From Panacibacter ginsenosidivorans (GTDB lineage: Bacteria; Bacteroidota; Bacteroidia; Chitinophagales; Chitinophagaceae): a stretch of 64,000 nucleotides of DNA. Below are positions 8,516 to 16,854 of this stretch, one piece after another. The stretch's first letter is position 1, and every line of letters starts with the position of its first letter. The position numbers and the translations under genes are program-made. The notes beneath the pieces were generated by a model that had not been told where the DNA came from, did not search any database, and was given only the letters and a program-made list of their open reading frames with translations. The DNA is taken from NCBI RefSeq assembly GCF_007971225.1, contig NZ_CP042435.1:3723501-3787500 (forward strand), written 5' to 3'.

Positions 8516-8550
8516 ATAAAAAAAGCCCGTCATAAGACGAGCTTTAAAAA
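8516..8550 (-). terminator. Terminator of odhB
   Basis: On the minus strand AGCTCGTC-TTAT-GACGGGCT (one G-U pair) is followed by eight T. It lies 20 nt beyond the odhB stop. The G-U pairing works only in the minus-strand RNA, which supports this direction. Confidence 0.8.
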
Positions 8551-8564
8551 AATAATCTTAGAAT

Positions 8565-9797
8565 TTATAACTCAAGTAAACTCTTTACAGGATCTTTTCC
8601 GATCAATAACAATTCAGGATTTTCAAGTAATTCTTTTACACGTACTAAGAAACTTACACTTTCTCTTCCATCAATAACACGGTGATCATAACTCAATGCT
8701 AAATACATCATAGGTCTTATTACTACCTGACCGTTTATCGCCATAGGCCTTTCCTGTATTTTATGCATACCAAGAATACCACTCTGTGGAATATTGATAA
8801 TGGGTGTGCTCATTAAACTGCCAAACACACCACCATTTGTAATAGTGAAAGTGCCACCCTGTAGTTCTTCCATAGTAAGTTTGTTATCTCTTGCTTTGCC
8901 TGCAAGTTCAACCACTTTCTTTTCAATATCGGCCATGCTAAGACTTTCTACATTGCGGATAACAGGAACGGTTAAACCACGTGGAGTGCTTACTGCAATA
9001 CTGATGTCTGCATAATCATGATAGATAAGTTCGTCGCCATCTATATATGCATTCACAGCAGGCCATTCGCTTAATGCAATGGCACAGGCTTTTGTAAAGA
9101 AACTCATGAAGCCAAGGTTTACGCCATGCGCCTTGCTAAAGGCATCTTTATATTGTTTGCGGGTATCCATGATGCGCCCCATATCCACTTCGTTGAAAGT
9201 GGTGAGCATGGCAGTAGTATTCTTAGCTTCAACCAATCGTCTGCTGATAGTTTTGCGCAGGTTGCTCATTTTCTCTTTACGTACATTACGTGTAAAGAGT
9301 TCCTGGCCTGCAAAGGCTTTTTTGCCAGGGTGTGATAAAGCTTCGAGCACATCACTTTTCATGATCTTGCCACCAAAGCCGGATGCTGTAATAGAAGAGG
9401 GATCTACTTTCTTATCAGCGATTATAGCGGAAGCTACCGGAGTTGCTTTTATATCATTGGTAACTGCTGTAACCGGAGCTTCAACAACAGCAGGTTTTGC
9501 TTCTGCTTTCGGAGTTTCTTTTTTTGGAGTTTCGGCTGAAACATTTACAGTAGCAGGCTTTTCGGCTGTTTCATCAATGTGTGCCAGCACAGAACCAATA
9601 TTTAAAGTATCACCTTCTTTTGCAATGATCTTAAGAGAACCAGCCTGTTCGGCATTTACTTCAAAAGTCGCTTTTTCGCTTTCCAGTTCGGCAATAACCT
9701 CGTCCCTGTCAACATATTCGCCATCTTTCTTTACCCATTTCAATAAAGTAACTTCACTTATGGACTCGCCAACCGCTGGAACTTTTATTTCAATCAT
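8565..9797 (-). CDS. odhB: 2-oxoglutarate dehydrogenase E2, dihydrolipoyl succinyltransferase
   Basis: 410 aa TCA-cycle E2 subunit. One lipoyl domain (1-77) carries lipoyl-Lys42 in [11 protein letters not shown] long Ala/Pro/Lys linker follows, then an E1/E3-binding domain (about 130-157, [21 protein letters not shown]), and the catalytic acyltransferase domain (about 175-410) with H372 and D376 in [14 protein letters not shown]. The single lipoyl domain and ELESEK context favour the succinyl- over the acetyltransferase. E1 (odhA) is not adjacent in this window. A -7 box TAGGTTTG (9817-9824, minus) sits 19 nt before the ATG. Confidence 0.93.
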   Translation of the reverse strand: MIEIKVPAVGESISEVTLLKWVKKDGEYVDRDEVIAELESEKATFEVNAEQAGSLKIIAKEGDTLNIGSVLAHIDETAEKPATVNVSAETPKKETPKAEAKPAVVEAPVTAVTNDIKATPVASAIIADKKVDPSSITASGFGGKIMKSDVLEALSHPGKKAFAGQELFTRNVRKEKMSNLRKTISRRLVEAKNTTAMLTTFNEVDMGRIMDTRKQYKDAFSKAHGVNLGFMSFFTKACAIALSEWPAVNAYIDGDELIYHDYADISIAVSTPRGLTVPVIRNVESLSMADIEKKVVELAGKARDNKLTMEELQGGTFTITNGGVFGSLMSTPIINIPQSGILGMHKIQERPMAINGQVVIRPMMYLALSYDHRVIDGRESVSFLVRVKELLENPELLLIGKDPVKSLLEL

Positions 9798-9816
9798 AAC
9801 CTTCTTTTTGGGATTG

Positions 9817-9824
9817 CAAACCTA
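9817..9824 (-). promoter_or_regulatory. Probable -7 box of odhB
   Basis: TAGGTTTG on the minus strand matches the Bacteroidota TAnnTTTG box and predicts a leader of about 13 nt. No clear -33 element was identified. Confidence 0.5.
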
Positions 9825-9874
9825 CTTTAAAAAGGGGAATTTATATTCAATTTTTTAGTATGGGTTTATGTACC

Positions 9875-9960
9875 CTTCAGCAGTATCAAATGGCATCGTC
9901 CCTTGCGTCGCACACTTTTACATTTGTATTTCATGGCAATAAAAACAAGTATTGAAAAAG
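9875..9960 (+). repeat. Intergenic core repeat, class A variant
   Basis: Core TTGCGTCGCACACTTTTAC at 9903-9921, preceded by ATGGCATCGTCC. It is in the divergent/upstream region of odhB. A at core position 13 makes it intermediate between classes A and B. Confidence 0.8.
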
Positions 9961-10020
9961 ATCATGAGCAACATGAAACACTTGGCAAAAGAAAATTGTA
10001 TTGCTGATATGTGGATGAGA

Positions 10021-10491
10021 TCACTTACTCTTAATCGCAGCAGCATGCTGTGCATTAATTACCGTAACCTTTGTACGCTGCAGGTTTTGTTGCCTATAAT
10101 TTTGAGAAAGAATTTCATTTAGGCGTATAAGAAGCAACTCAGCAGATTGGTCATTGATCTTGCGCAGGAAATAACCATCAAAAGTTTTGTCTGTCCAGAT
10201 TGCATAAGTAAAACACTGCAGTATAGTTTTTATATCTACGCTTTTTACCCATTCTTCCATAGCGGAAATACCGTTAGGTTTGTTTTGTATAAAAGAGTAA
10301 TCTGTATCTGCAAAATTATTCTGGCAAAAGATCTCTATAAAAGAGTCTATAAACTGCTGTAATGTAATTTTACTGCCTTTTACCGGCTTTGTTTTCAATG
10401 TAAGGATAGAACCCCCTGTTTTGAATACACCGCGATAATCAGCTAGCTGTTGCAGCGCTGCAATTTGATATTGATTGAATTCCTGTGGCAT
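10021..10491 (-). CDS. DUF6508-like protein of unknown function
   Basis: 156 aa from the ATG at 10491 (MPQEFNQYQIAAL); an in-frame ATG at 10521 would add ten residues. The second half, ILQCFTYAIWTDKTFDGYF...LLLIRLNEI, resembles the DUF6508 pattern of Thr-Tyr, Arg/Lys, Phe-x-Asp-Gly, and a closing Leu-rich RL.EI helix. No catalytic motif, signal or membrane segment is visible, so it is probably cytosolic. The family has no established role. It stands apart from its neighbours. Confidence 0.6.
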   Translation of the reverse strand: MPQEFNQYQIAALQQLADYRGVFKTGGSILTLKTKPVKGSKITLQQFIDSFIEIFCQNNFADTDYSFIQNKPNGISAMEEWVKSVDIKTILQCFTYAIWTDKTFDGYFLRKINDQSAELLLIRLNEILSQNYRQQNLQRTKVTVINAQHAAAIKSK

Positions 10492-10671
10492 CGTCCGTTT
10501 AACTAAATTAGTATTATGCACAGGTTATTTAGAGTCTTTCATACTTATTTATATACATTTTAATTTATGTATTAAAGCAGCATTAAAACAAGCTTGAATT
10601 TTACATTCATTTTATTAGTTGCTCAGGTAAATTCAATTTATAAGCACATTTTTTCTTTAACCTTGTTACAG

Positions 10672-10679
10672 TAATTTTG
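10672..10679 (+). promoter_or_regulatory. -7 box directly before trhO (leaderless arrangement)
   Basis: TAATTTTG is followed after only five bases (CAGCT) by the ATG at 10685. This predicts a transcript starting at or next to the start codon. Confidence 0.5.
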
Positions 10680-10684
10680 CAGCT

Positions 10685-11731
10685 ATGTCAGTGTTACACA
10701 ACAAAATTTCCAACGCCGAGCTTAAGCGCAAAATGATGGAAGAAACGGAAAACCGTGTTACCATTAGCTTCTATTGTTATTTTACCATTGTTGATCCCAA
10801 ATCTTTCAGGGATTGGTTGTATAAAAATCTTTTTGCTTTAAAAGTGTTTGGGCGTATTTACATAGCACATGAAGGAATTAATGCCCAGATCAGTGTTCCT
10901 GAATCAAACTTTGAAGCAATGAAGCAATTGCTTTATTCAATCGAACCACTCAACGGATTACGATTGAATATTGCTATAGATGATGATGGGAAATCATTTT
11001 GGGTACTTAGAATAAAAGTGCGGGCAAGAATTGTTGCTGATGGCATTGATGACCCTTCCTTTAGTATGCAAAATAAAGGGAAGTATGTAAACGCAGGTCA
11101 GATGAATGAGCTATTGAATGACCCAAATACGATTGTGGTAGACATGCGTAATCATTACGAATATGAAGTAGGACATTTTGTAAAAGCGCTGGAAGTGCCA
11201 TCTGACACCTTTCGCGACCAATTACCCATGGCAGTTGACATGCTGAAAGGTAATGAGGAAAAGAATATCATTATGTATTGCACAGGAGGTATACGCTGCG
11301 AGAAAGCGAGCGCCTTTATGTTGCACAAGGGATTTAACAATGTTTTCCATTTAGAAGGAGGCATCATTAATTATGCCAGGCAAGTAAAAGAAGCCGGACT
11401 AGAAAGTAAATTCATTGGAAAAAATTTTGTTTTTGATGAGAGACTCGGCGAAAGAATAACAGAAGATATCATAGCCCATTGTCATCATTGTGGTAAGCCA
11501 TGCGATACACATACCAATTGTAAAAATGACGGCTGTCATTTATTATTTATACAATGCAAAGAATGTGCTACAAAATATGATGGCTGTTGCAGTATTGAAT
11601 GTAAAGACACATTGCATATGCCCGTTGAAAGGCAAAAAGAAATTCGAAAAGGTATAGACAAAGGACAGAATATATTTAATAAAAGCAAGACCCGCCTAAG
11701 ACCAAAATTAAAAGATATTGCAGGCAGCTAA
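10685..11731 (+). CDS. trhO: tRNA uridine(34) hydroxylase TrhO (YceA family, rhodanese domain)
   Basis: 348 aa. An N-terminal acylphosphatase-like domain (about 25-115, [15 protein letters not shown]) is followed by a rhodanese domain (about 130-235) with the active Cys199 in [16 protein letters not shown]-terminal cysteine-rich segment (about 265-305: [27 protein letters not shown]) probably binds metal. E. coli TrhO makes 5-hydroxyuridine at tRNA wobble U34 with oxygen, and the same role is expected here. The start is fixed by the adjacent -7 box. A hairpin at 11739-11764 follows. Confidence 0.92.
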   Translation: MSVLHNKISNAELKRKMMEETENRVTISFYCYFTIVDPKSFRDWLYKNLFALKVFGRIYIAHEGINAQISVPESNFEAMKQLLYSIEPLNGLRLNIAIDDDGKSFWVLRIKVRARIVADGIDDPSFSMQNKGKYVNAGQMNELLNDPNTIVVDMRNHYEYEVGHFVKALEVPSDTFRDQLPMAVDMLKGNEEKNIIMYCTGGIRCEKASAFMLHKGFNNVFHLEGGIINYARQVKEAGLESKFIGKNFVFDERLGERITEDIIAHCHHCGKPCDTHTNCKNDGCHLLFIQCKECATKYDGCCSIECKDTLHMPVERQKEIRKGIDKGQNIFNKSKTRLRPKLKDIAGS

Positions 11732-11738
11732 AACTATG

Positions 11739-11764
11739 AAACCGGGTTAACTTAGTCCCGGTTT
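11739..11764. terminator. Hairpin between convergent trhO and RRM gene
   Basis: Perfect 8-bp stem AAACCGGG/CCCGGTTT with a 10-nt loop, located between two stops. There is no long T run on either strand, so it is a weak or bidirectional terminator. Confidence 0.5.
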
Positions 11765-11799
11765 CACAATGTTATGTGTTATTAATAAATTCAAATGAT

Positions 11800-12198
11800 C
11801 TAATAGCGTTTGCGGTCTTTATTATATCCACCACCATTGTTATATCCCCCGCCACCTCTTGAATCCCTATCTCTGAAACCGCCACCACCAGAAGGGCGAT
11901 AACCACCACCCTGGCCGCCTGAAGAGGGACCCCTGCCTCCACCGCCAGCTGCGCCGCCGCGATCTTCAGCAGCTTTTACTACCAATGGTTTTTTGCCAAG
12001 TGAAATATCATTTAGATTTTCTATGGCGTCATTTGCTTCTGTGCTGTCGGGCATTTCTACAAAACCGAAACCCCTGCTTTTACCAGTTTCTTTGTCTAAC
12101 GTGACCTTTGCCGATTTAACAGTACCGAATTTCTCAAATATTTCTTCAAGTTCCGCGTCGTCCAAATCATAAGGAAGACCTGCTACGAAAATAAACAT
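11800..12198 (-). CDS. RNA-binding protein with one RRM and a Gly-rich tail
   Basis: 132 aa from the ATG at 12198, where the RRM fold begins directly (MFIFVAGLPYDLDDAELEEI). The open frame continues to 12249, but the added residues have no homology pattern. RNP2 is IFVAGLPY and RNP1 is KSRGFGFVEM; the RRM spans about 1-80. The tail (about 85-132) is Gly/Arg/Ser/Tyr-rich with RDSRGGGG-type repeats, like cyanobacterial Rbp and plant GRP proteins. It probably binds RNA in the cytosol, possibly as a cold or stress RNA chaperone (inference). Confidence 0.9.
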   Translation of the reverse strand: MFIFVAGLPYDLDDAELEEIFEKFGTVKSAKVTLDKETGKSRGFGFVEMPDSTEANDAIENLNDISLGKKPLVVKAAEDRGGAAGGGGRGPSSGGQGGGYRPSGGGGFRDRDSRGGGGYNNGGGYNKDRKRY

Positions 12199-12555
12199 GT
12201 TGGTGCTTTTTTGTAAAAGTACATATTTATAATTGTATTGTTTTCTCAATAATAATGTGGTTCCATATAAACACGATGAAAATCAGGAACGTGCTCGGTA
12301 AAAACATATAAAAACCTTTATGTTTCAGCACATATTCCCTTTGAAATGTAAGTATTCGGTAAAATAATACTCCGAAAAGACATTTGTTAAAAAGCGTAAC
12401 GAAAACATCCAAATCGGGAGGTTGCATTAACGCAATTTTTCATTTTAGCCCGCTTATAGCAAAACATTGGTTAAAGCAATTTTTATAAGCATGCTTCGGA
12501 ACACAGTTTGCATTTCTACTATAAACTTATTAATCAACAAATAAAATTTACAGTT
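12199..12555. other. Spacer upstream of RRM gene and small ORF: no gene seen
   Basis: About 357 bases, A+T rich. A 66-codon minus-strand open frame here (12227-12427) has no protein signature and was not called. It should contain the divergent promoters of the RRM gene and the small membrane peptide. Confidence 0.4.
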
Positions 12556-12663
12556 ATGAAAACAGTTTTACATTCCAATAATGAAGCAAAAAAATTTACC
12601 GTATTTATGCTTGTTGCTGATCTTGTTTTTATCAGCTTATTGTTTCTAACACACATAAAATAA
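12556..12663 (+). CDS. Small membrane peptide, 35 aa
   Basis: ATG at 12556 to TAA at 12661-12663. The peptide begins MKTVLHSNNEAKKFT and continues with one hydrophobic helix of about 17 residues (VFMLVADLVFISLLFL), ending THIK. The short polar N-terminus plus single helix suggests an inner-membrane microprotein. Support comes from isolation between two longer spacers and from a strong dedicated terminator starting 21 nt after the stop. The function is unknown; comparison with relatives would decide whether it is conserved. Confidence 0.5.
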   Translation: MKTVLHSNNEAKKFTVFMLVADLVFISLLFLTHIK

Positions 12664-12683
12664 AGGGCATAACATATTTGCTA

Positions 12684-12720
12684 AAGAGATTGTATGCTAT
12701 TAGTATACAATCTCTTTTTA
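12684..12720 (+). terminator. Strong terminator after the 35-aa ORF
   Basis: Stem AAGAGATTGTATGC/GTATACAATCTCTT (about 13 of 14 paired), 5-nt loop, then a TTTTTA tail. It shows that something is transcribed on the plus strand just upstream. Confidence 0.8.
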
Positions 12721-12747
12721 TTTTATTGAATACAGCATATTTTATTG

Positions 12748-12937
12748 TGAGCCTGGCTGAAATACTGCTATTAAACATTGTTGCGTCGCACACTTGTACT
12801 TTTTTTATTTTATTCAGCAGACACAAGAACAGTTGTTGAATTTCATTACCTCCTGACGGGTTATTGTGCTGAAATAATCGTCGCCGTACAAGAGTGCGAC
12901 GCAAGAGAAGCCGGATACGTATTCAAAAGCCCGGGCA
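12748..12937. repeat. Composite inverted pair of core repeats
   Basis: The forward core TTGCGTCGCACACTTGTAC (12781-12799) with outer GAGCCTGGCT and inner TTTATTCAGCAG faces the reverse core GTACAAGAGTGCGACGCAA (12886-12904) with inner TGTGCTGAAATAA and outer AGCCCGGGC. It is the longest pair with all four flank modules recognisable. Confidence 0.85.
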
Positions 12938-13016
12938 AAACAAAGTTTACTGTGCTACATCTTTGCTGTAAACATTACGTATATCTTTTGTGTTCAGTAA
13001 AGAACAATAATTATAT

Positions 13017-13436
13017 ATGATCACCATAAATCCTGAAAATAAATGGCGACGGAATATTTCAAAGACATTTTGGTTGTACACAATGGTTGCATTATATGTT
13101 ATTGCGGGGATCAATCATTTTGTAAATACAGCAACATATTTAACCATAATGCCCCCATGGCTGCCCTGGCCTGCAGAGTTGATTTTTGTAAGTGGTGCAT
13201 TTGAAATATTTTTCGGATTGCTGCTTGTGCCACTTGCTACACGAAGTATTGCCTCGCTGGTACTAATACTTTTATTGATCGTTGTATTTCCAGCCAATAT
13301 TCAAATGATGTTAAACTATATACAGGAAAATAATCCATATAAATGGCTTAGTATTCTGCGGCTGCCTTTGCAGTTTGTACTTATAGGTTGGGCATATAAT
13401 TATTATAAGCGACCGGCTCTTATAAGACCAATATAA
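13017..13436 (+). CDS. DoxX-like membrane protein
   Basis: 139 aa with four predicted transmembrane segments (about 17-37, 50-75, 77-100, 110-130). AGINHFVNTATYLTIMPPWLP is the typical first loop of DoxX/DoxD-like proteins, and FEIFFGLLLVP fits helix two. The family is linked to quinone or thiol redox in some bacteria, but the function here is not assignable. It is 101 bp ahead of a PhyH oxygenase on the same strand, with no terminator seen between. Confidence 0.8.
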   Translation: MITINPENKWRRNISKTFWLYTMVALYVIAGINHFVNTATYLTIMPPWLPWPAELIFVSGAFEIFFGLLLVPLATRSIASLVLILLLIVVFPANIQMMLNYIQENNPYKWLSILRLPLQFVLIGWAYNYYKRPALIRPI

Positions 13437-13537
13437 TAACAATGATGATTTTTACCGGCGAAGACATTCAGTTGTAATTTACATCCATCCATATTTCATA
13501 AAAGAATAAGCACTAATTTTAGCCAAACGATTGTGTT

Positions 13538-14422
13538 ATGCTATATAAGGATTTAAGCACTGTGCATGCTTTGGTTAGTAATCTCTTTCAACAGCCAAAA
13601 ACAAAAGAAGAATGGGAGCAATACAAATTAACTGACGACCAGGTAAATTTTTTTAATGAAAACGGATACCTGCCTAATATAAAAATGCTGGATGAAAAAC
13701 AGATCGCCGTTATTAAATCTGAGATAGAACAACTGGCCGATGTAAAACATCCGGGTCATCATTTATTTTATGAATTTCACAGTAATGAATCTGCTGATCC
13801 CTCTACCATTTTATTTCATGCATTGGGTGCGTGGCGCATAACAGCGGGTTTGCATGATGTATTATGGAATCCACGTTTTGTTGTGGCAGCAAGCCAGTTG
13901 CTGGGCAATGCACCGGTACGTTTCTGGCATGATCAATTGTTTTGCAAACCACCCAAAAAAGGTGGTGTTGTTGCATGGCACCAGGATTATTCTTACTGGA
14001 CAAGAACAAAGCCTGTGGCGCATCTTACGTGCTGGTGTGGCCTCGATGATTCAACTGTTGAAAATGGTTGTTTACAGTATGTTCCGGGAAGCCAGCGCTG
14101 GGGTTTGCTTGATAAACCTGAGCTTGCAGGCGACATGATGGAAATTGTAAATTATCTGACAAGAGAGCAACGCAAAGAATTCAATCCTGTGCACGTTCCT
14201 ACAAAGGCCGGCGAAGCTATTTTTCATCATTCGCTTACTCTGCATGGCTCCGGCGAAAATAAAAGTGAGCAGCCACGCAGGGCTTTTGTAATCAATGTTT
14301 TTAAAGATGGAGTAGTAAGCGATTCTGATGATGTATTGCTTAGCGGTGTGCCGCCTGTGCATAAAGGTTCGAAAATGGAAGGACAATTTTTTCCATTGCT
14401 ATTTAAGGGTATTGATGGTTAA
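13538..14422 (+). CDS. Second PhyH-family Fe(II)/2-oxoglutarate oxygenase
   Basis: 294 aa. The iron ligands are visible as H148-Q-D150 in VVAWHQDYSYW and H236 in LTLHGSGEN, with R247/R248 (QPRRAFVINVF) for 2-oxoglutarate. VENGCLQYVPGSQRWG is a classic PhyH strand. The protein is little like the 5326 paralogue outside the motifs, so the two probably act on different substrates. The substrate is unknown; the active site is complete and activity is expected in the cytosol. Confidence 0.92.
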   Translation: MLYKDLSTVHALVSNLFQQPKTKEEWEQYKLTDDQVNFFNENGYLPNIKMLDEKQIAVIKSEIEQLADVKHPGHHLFYEFHSNESADPSTILFHALGAWRITAGLHDVLWNPRFVVAASQLLGNAPVRFWHDQLFCKPPKKGGVVAWHQDYSYWTRTKPVAHLTCWCGLDDSTVENGCLQYVPGSQRWGLLDKPELAGDMMEIVNYLTREQRKEFNPVHVPTKAGEAIFHHSLTLHGSGENKSEQPRRAFVINVFKDGVVSDSDDVLLSGVPPVHKGSKMEGQFFPLLFKGIDG

Positions 14423-14429
14423 TTTTTTT

Positions 14430-14510
14430 GATGCCAGCTACAGTATTACATGGCATCACCTCTTGCGTCGCACTCTTGTACTAAAACATTTTAATTGAAC
14501 TAAAGAACCG
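14430..14510 (+). repeat. Intergenic core repeat, class A
   Basis: Core TTGCGTCGCACTCTTGTAC (14463-14481), preceded by ATGCCAGCT...ATGGCATC and followed by TTTTAATTGAACTAAAGAAC. Confidence 0.85.
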
Positions 14511-14560
14511 CTGGCTAAATATTATTTATTTATTTTTTATTTAGCATGGAATTAAACAAC

Positions 14561-14600
14561 GAATAGCGGCCCGGAGGGCCGCCATTCTCATAATTTTTTT
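14561..14600 (+). terminator. Terminator downstream of the second phyH gene
   Basis: GCGGCCC-GGA-GGGCCGC stem extended by GAAT/ATTC, then TCATAATTTTTTTTC. The T run is on the plus strand. It may also serve the convergent chitinase gene. Confidence 0.7.
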
Positions 14601-14609
14601 TCGGTAAAA

Positions 14610-15695
14610 TTAGTTATGTAGTGCTTTATCCAAAGCATCTAACAAGCCATCTTTGGTTTTATCATCAGCTAATTGCCAGAACATAATACCATTCAGTTTT
14701 TGATCAACTGCATATTTTGTTTTTAAAGTAATGGATCTTTCATTATCGAAAGTGATGATCTTTTTCTTTGCGGCATTATACATATAAGGTGCTTTGGCAA
14801 CATCATCCCAATGATAAACATACCCTTCTTTTTGTAAGGCGTCCATGTCAAAATCTTTCCAGGAAAAACCGCGGTCAAATTTGCCAGGCTGGTATAAACC
14901 ATTATTGGCATCAATATCTGTATCAAAAATGCGTGCATAAAATGCAGCGCCAATCACCAGTTTATTTTTAGGGAAGCCAATAGAGTCAAGATAATGTACA
15001 GCATTATTTGTTGATTCAAGTTGTTGTGGGGTAGAATAAAGTGGTGTGTGATGACCTGTGACTTTACTATAGCCATGCACAAGATCATAGGTCATCAGGT
15101 TGACTTTGTCAACAAACGGAACGATCTTATCCCATTCAATTGATTGCTGTAAAAATTTTGTAAAGCCACCTGCGGCAAAACTTATTTCATATTTTTTGCC
15201 GAGGGTGTTCCGTAATGTTTGTAGCAGCAATGTAAAATTATGTTTGTCCTCAGGTGTATAACGATGACCGGGATAGCCTTCTATTGCAGGATATTCCCAG
15301 TCAATATCTATGCCATCTGTTTTGAAATATTCATTCAGGTGTTTTACGGAGGCCGCAAACTCGTTGCGTCCCACGTCTGTAGAAAACACCAGTGAACATG
15401 GCTCACAACCACTCCAGCCGCCAATTGATAAAATTATTTTTAGTGAAGGGTTTCTTTTTTTTAATTCAACGAGATGCATAATGGTTAATGAATCATTCTT
15501 GTTATCAACATTTAGTTGATTGCCTTTTAAGTGACAGAAACTATAAATGATATGGGTTAGTTTTTCAACAGGATATGCATCTATATGTTGTGCATCTCCG
15601 GCATAGTAAGCTATTACAGATATTTTTTTGTTGTTCGTTTGTGCTGAAACAAAAGTTGCCGAAACAATAAAAGTAAGAAGCAGTAATTTTTTCAT
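14610..15695 (-). CDS. Secreted chitinase, glycoside hydrolase family 18
   Basis: 361 aa with a Sec signal peptide (MKKLLLLTFIVSATFVSAQ). The single GH18 barrel shows LKIILSIGGWSG (strand 3 SxGG) at about 86-96 and the catalytic DGIDIDWEYP with proton-donor E134 (DxxDxDxE complete); LMTYDLVHGY is the barrel strand 6 motif. It hydrolyses beta-1,4-GlcNAc polymers or related glycans in the periplasm or outside the cell. There is no chitin-binding module and no T9SS tail. It stands as a single gene. Confidence 0.95.
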   Translation of the reverse strand: MKKLLLLTFIVSATFVSAQTNNKKISVIAYYAGDAQHIDAYPVEKLTHIIYSFCHLKGNQLNVDNKNDSLTIMHLVELKKRNPSLKIILSIGGWSGCEPCSLVFSTDVGRNEFAASVKHLNEYFKTDGIDIDWEYPAIEGYPGHRYTPEDKHNFTLLLQTLRNTLGKKYEISFAAGGFTKFLQQSIEWDKIVPFVDKVNLMTYDLVHGYSKVTGHHTPLYSTPQQLESTNNAVHYLDSIGFPKNKLVIGAAFYARIFDTDIDANNGLYQPGKFDRGFSWKDFDMDALQKEGYVYHWDDVAKAPYMYNAAKKKIITFDNERSITLKTKYAVDQKLNGIMFWQLADDKTKDGLLDALDKALHN

Positions 15696-15727
15696 TGTAT
15701 GTTATTGTATTTGTATGGTTTATTTGA

Positions 15728-15802
15728 TATTGTTTATTGCTGCATAATGATAAGAACGTACAAGTGAGTGACACAACAGAAGCCTAATAGCAACAGGCAG
15801 CT
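15728..15802 (-). repeat. Intergenic core repeat, class B
   Basis: Core GTACAAGTGAGTGACACAAC (15758-15777), reverse orientation, then AGAAGCCTAATAGCAA. It is upstream of the chitinase gene. Confidence 0.85.
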
Positions 15803-15816
15803 CAGTACAAAATGTG

Positions 15817-16695
15817 TTATAATATTTCTGCTACATGCTTCTTTATATTTTCTGCTATTTTCATGATGGGAAGATCATTTTCATCACCATCAAAAGGATC
15901 TTCGATTTCTTCTGCAATTACTTCAAGGCTGGTAAGCGCATAGAAAATAAAGGCTACTACGGGAATCGCCCAGTATTGTAAACTCAATACAAAACTAAAT
16001 GGCAGTGTAAGGACAAAAAAGAAAATAAATTTTTTTAAAAAAGTACTGTACGAAAGTGGTATCGGTGTGTTTTTGATACGCTCACAGGCGCCACAGATAT
16101 CTGTAAAAGAAATCAATTCGCCATTTAAAATAATAAGCTGATCGCCCGAAATTTTTTTTTCTTCATAAAGCCTGTTTGTTCTGCGAAAGAGTAACGACGC
16201 TACCTGGTTTGGTAAGTGTTTGCCGCTCTCTAACTGAAGCAACTCCGGATGATCTTTTTCATCTAGCTCAAATTTTGTGAGTTCACTCTTTAAATGAAGT
16301 GCCAGCACATTTGCATAGATGGATATTGTTTTGTTATAAAACTCCCTGTTGTACTTATCTTCCGAAGGGAGCATGGCATTTAGTTTTATAGCAAGGTTGC
16401 GGCTGTTGTTTACCAGGGCACCCCAAAGTTTGCGGCCCTCCCACCAGCGATCATAAGCACTGTTTGTTCTGAATACAAGCAGCATAGATATTACGAACGT
16501 AAGCATGGTATGCATCATGCTTACGTTCTTGATAACTTCTCTTTCGGAAATAAGTAGATACTTTAACTCGAGCCATGCTATGAGCCATGTAAACAAACCC
16601 ATGCCGATCATTAGCGGCAATAACTTTCTTACGGTGTCAGACCGGCGAAAAAAGAAAATAAATTTAAACCAGTCTTTGGAATTGTATGTAAGCAT
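15817..16695 (-). CDS. Bestrophin family anion channel
   Basis: 292 aa integral membrane protein of the bacterial bestrophin (UPF0187) group. Hydrophobic segments are at about 25-47, 60-80, 210-230 and 235-255. Family markers include FRTNSAYDRWWEGRKLWGAL near residue 75-95 and DPFDGDENDLP near the C-terminus, the acidic Ca-clasp-like cluster. It forms a pentameric chloride or cation channel in the inner membrane. It is convergent with nothing and is probably transcribed alone. Confidence 0.92.
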   Translation of the reverse strand: MLTYNSKDWFKFIFFFRRSDTVRKLLPLMIGMGLFTWLIAWLELKYLLISEREVIKNVSMMHTMLTFVISMLLVFRTNSAYDRWWEGRKLWGALVNNSRNLAIKLNAMLPSEDKYNREFYNKTISIYANVLALHLKSELTKFELDEKDHPELLQLESGKHLPNQVASLLFRRTNRLYEEKKISGDQLIILNGELISFTDICGACERIKNTPIPLSYSTFLKKFIFFFVLTLPFSFVLSLQYWAIPVVAFIFYALTSLEVIAEEIEDPFDGDENDLPIMKIAENIKKHVAEIL

Positions 16696-16785
16696 GATTG
16701 TAAAAATAAAAAAGCGAAACAGTATTTGCTATGCTTTTTATGTCTTTTGCTACAATTAATTATGCAGGTATGATTACAACGTAAA

Positions 16786-16815
16786 AAATAAAAGACCAGG
16801 TTTTTACCCGGCCTT
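16786..16815 (-). terminator. Terminator of the T9SS-sorted S74 gene
   Basis: On the minus strand AAGGCCGGG-TAAAAA-CCTGGTCTT pairs over nine positions with two G-U pairs, then TTTATTTTTTA. It is 40 nt beyond the stop at 16855. Confidence 0.75.
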
Positions 16816-16854
16816 ATTATTTGTGTAGTTGATATTAACAGGAACAGTAATTAC

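Noticed and set aside
9079-9858. 259-codon plus-strand open frame
   Set aside because: Lies antisense to odhB, whose domains and catalytic motifs are complete on the other strand; composition is that of a shadow frame.
12632-13020. Two open frames of 80-90 codons around 12.6-13.0 kb
   Set aside because: Both translate the inverted repeat pair (RRTLV type) and contain no independent coding evidence.
5326-14422. A PhyH/DoxX/AraC biosynthetic cluster
   Set aside because: The two PhyH genes are 7 kb apart with unrelated housekeeping genes between; nothing ties them into one pathway.
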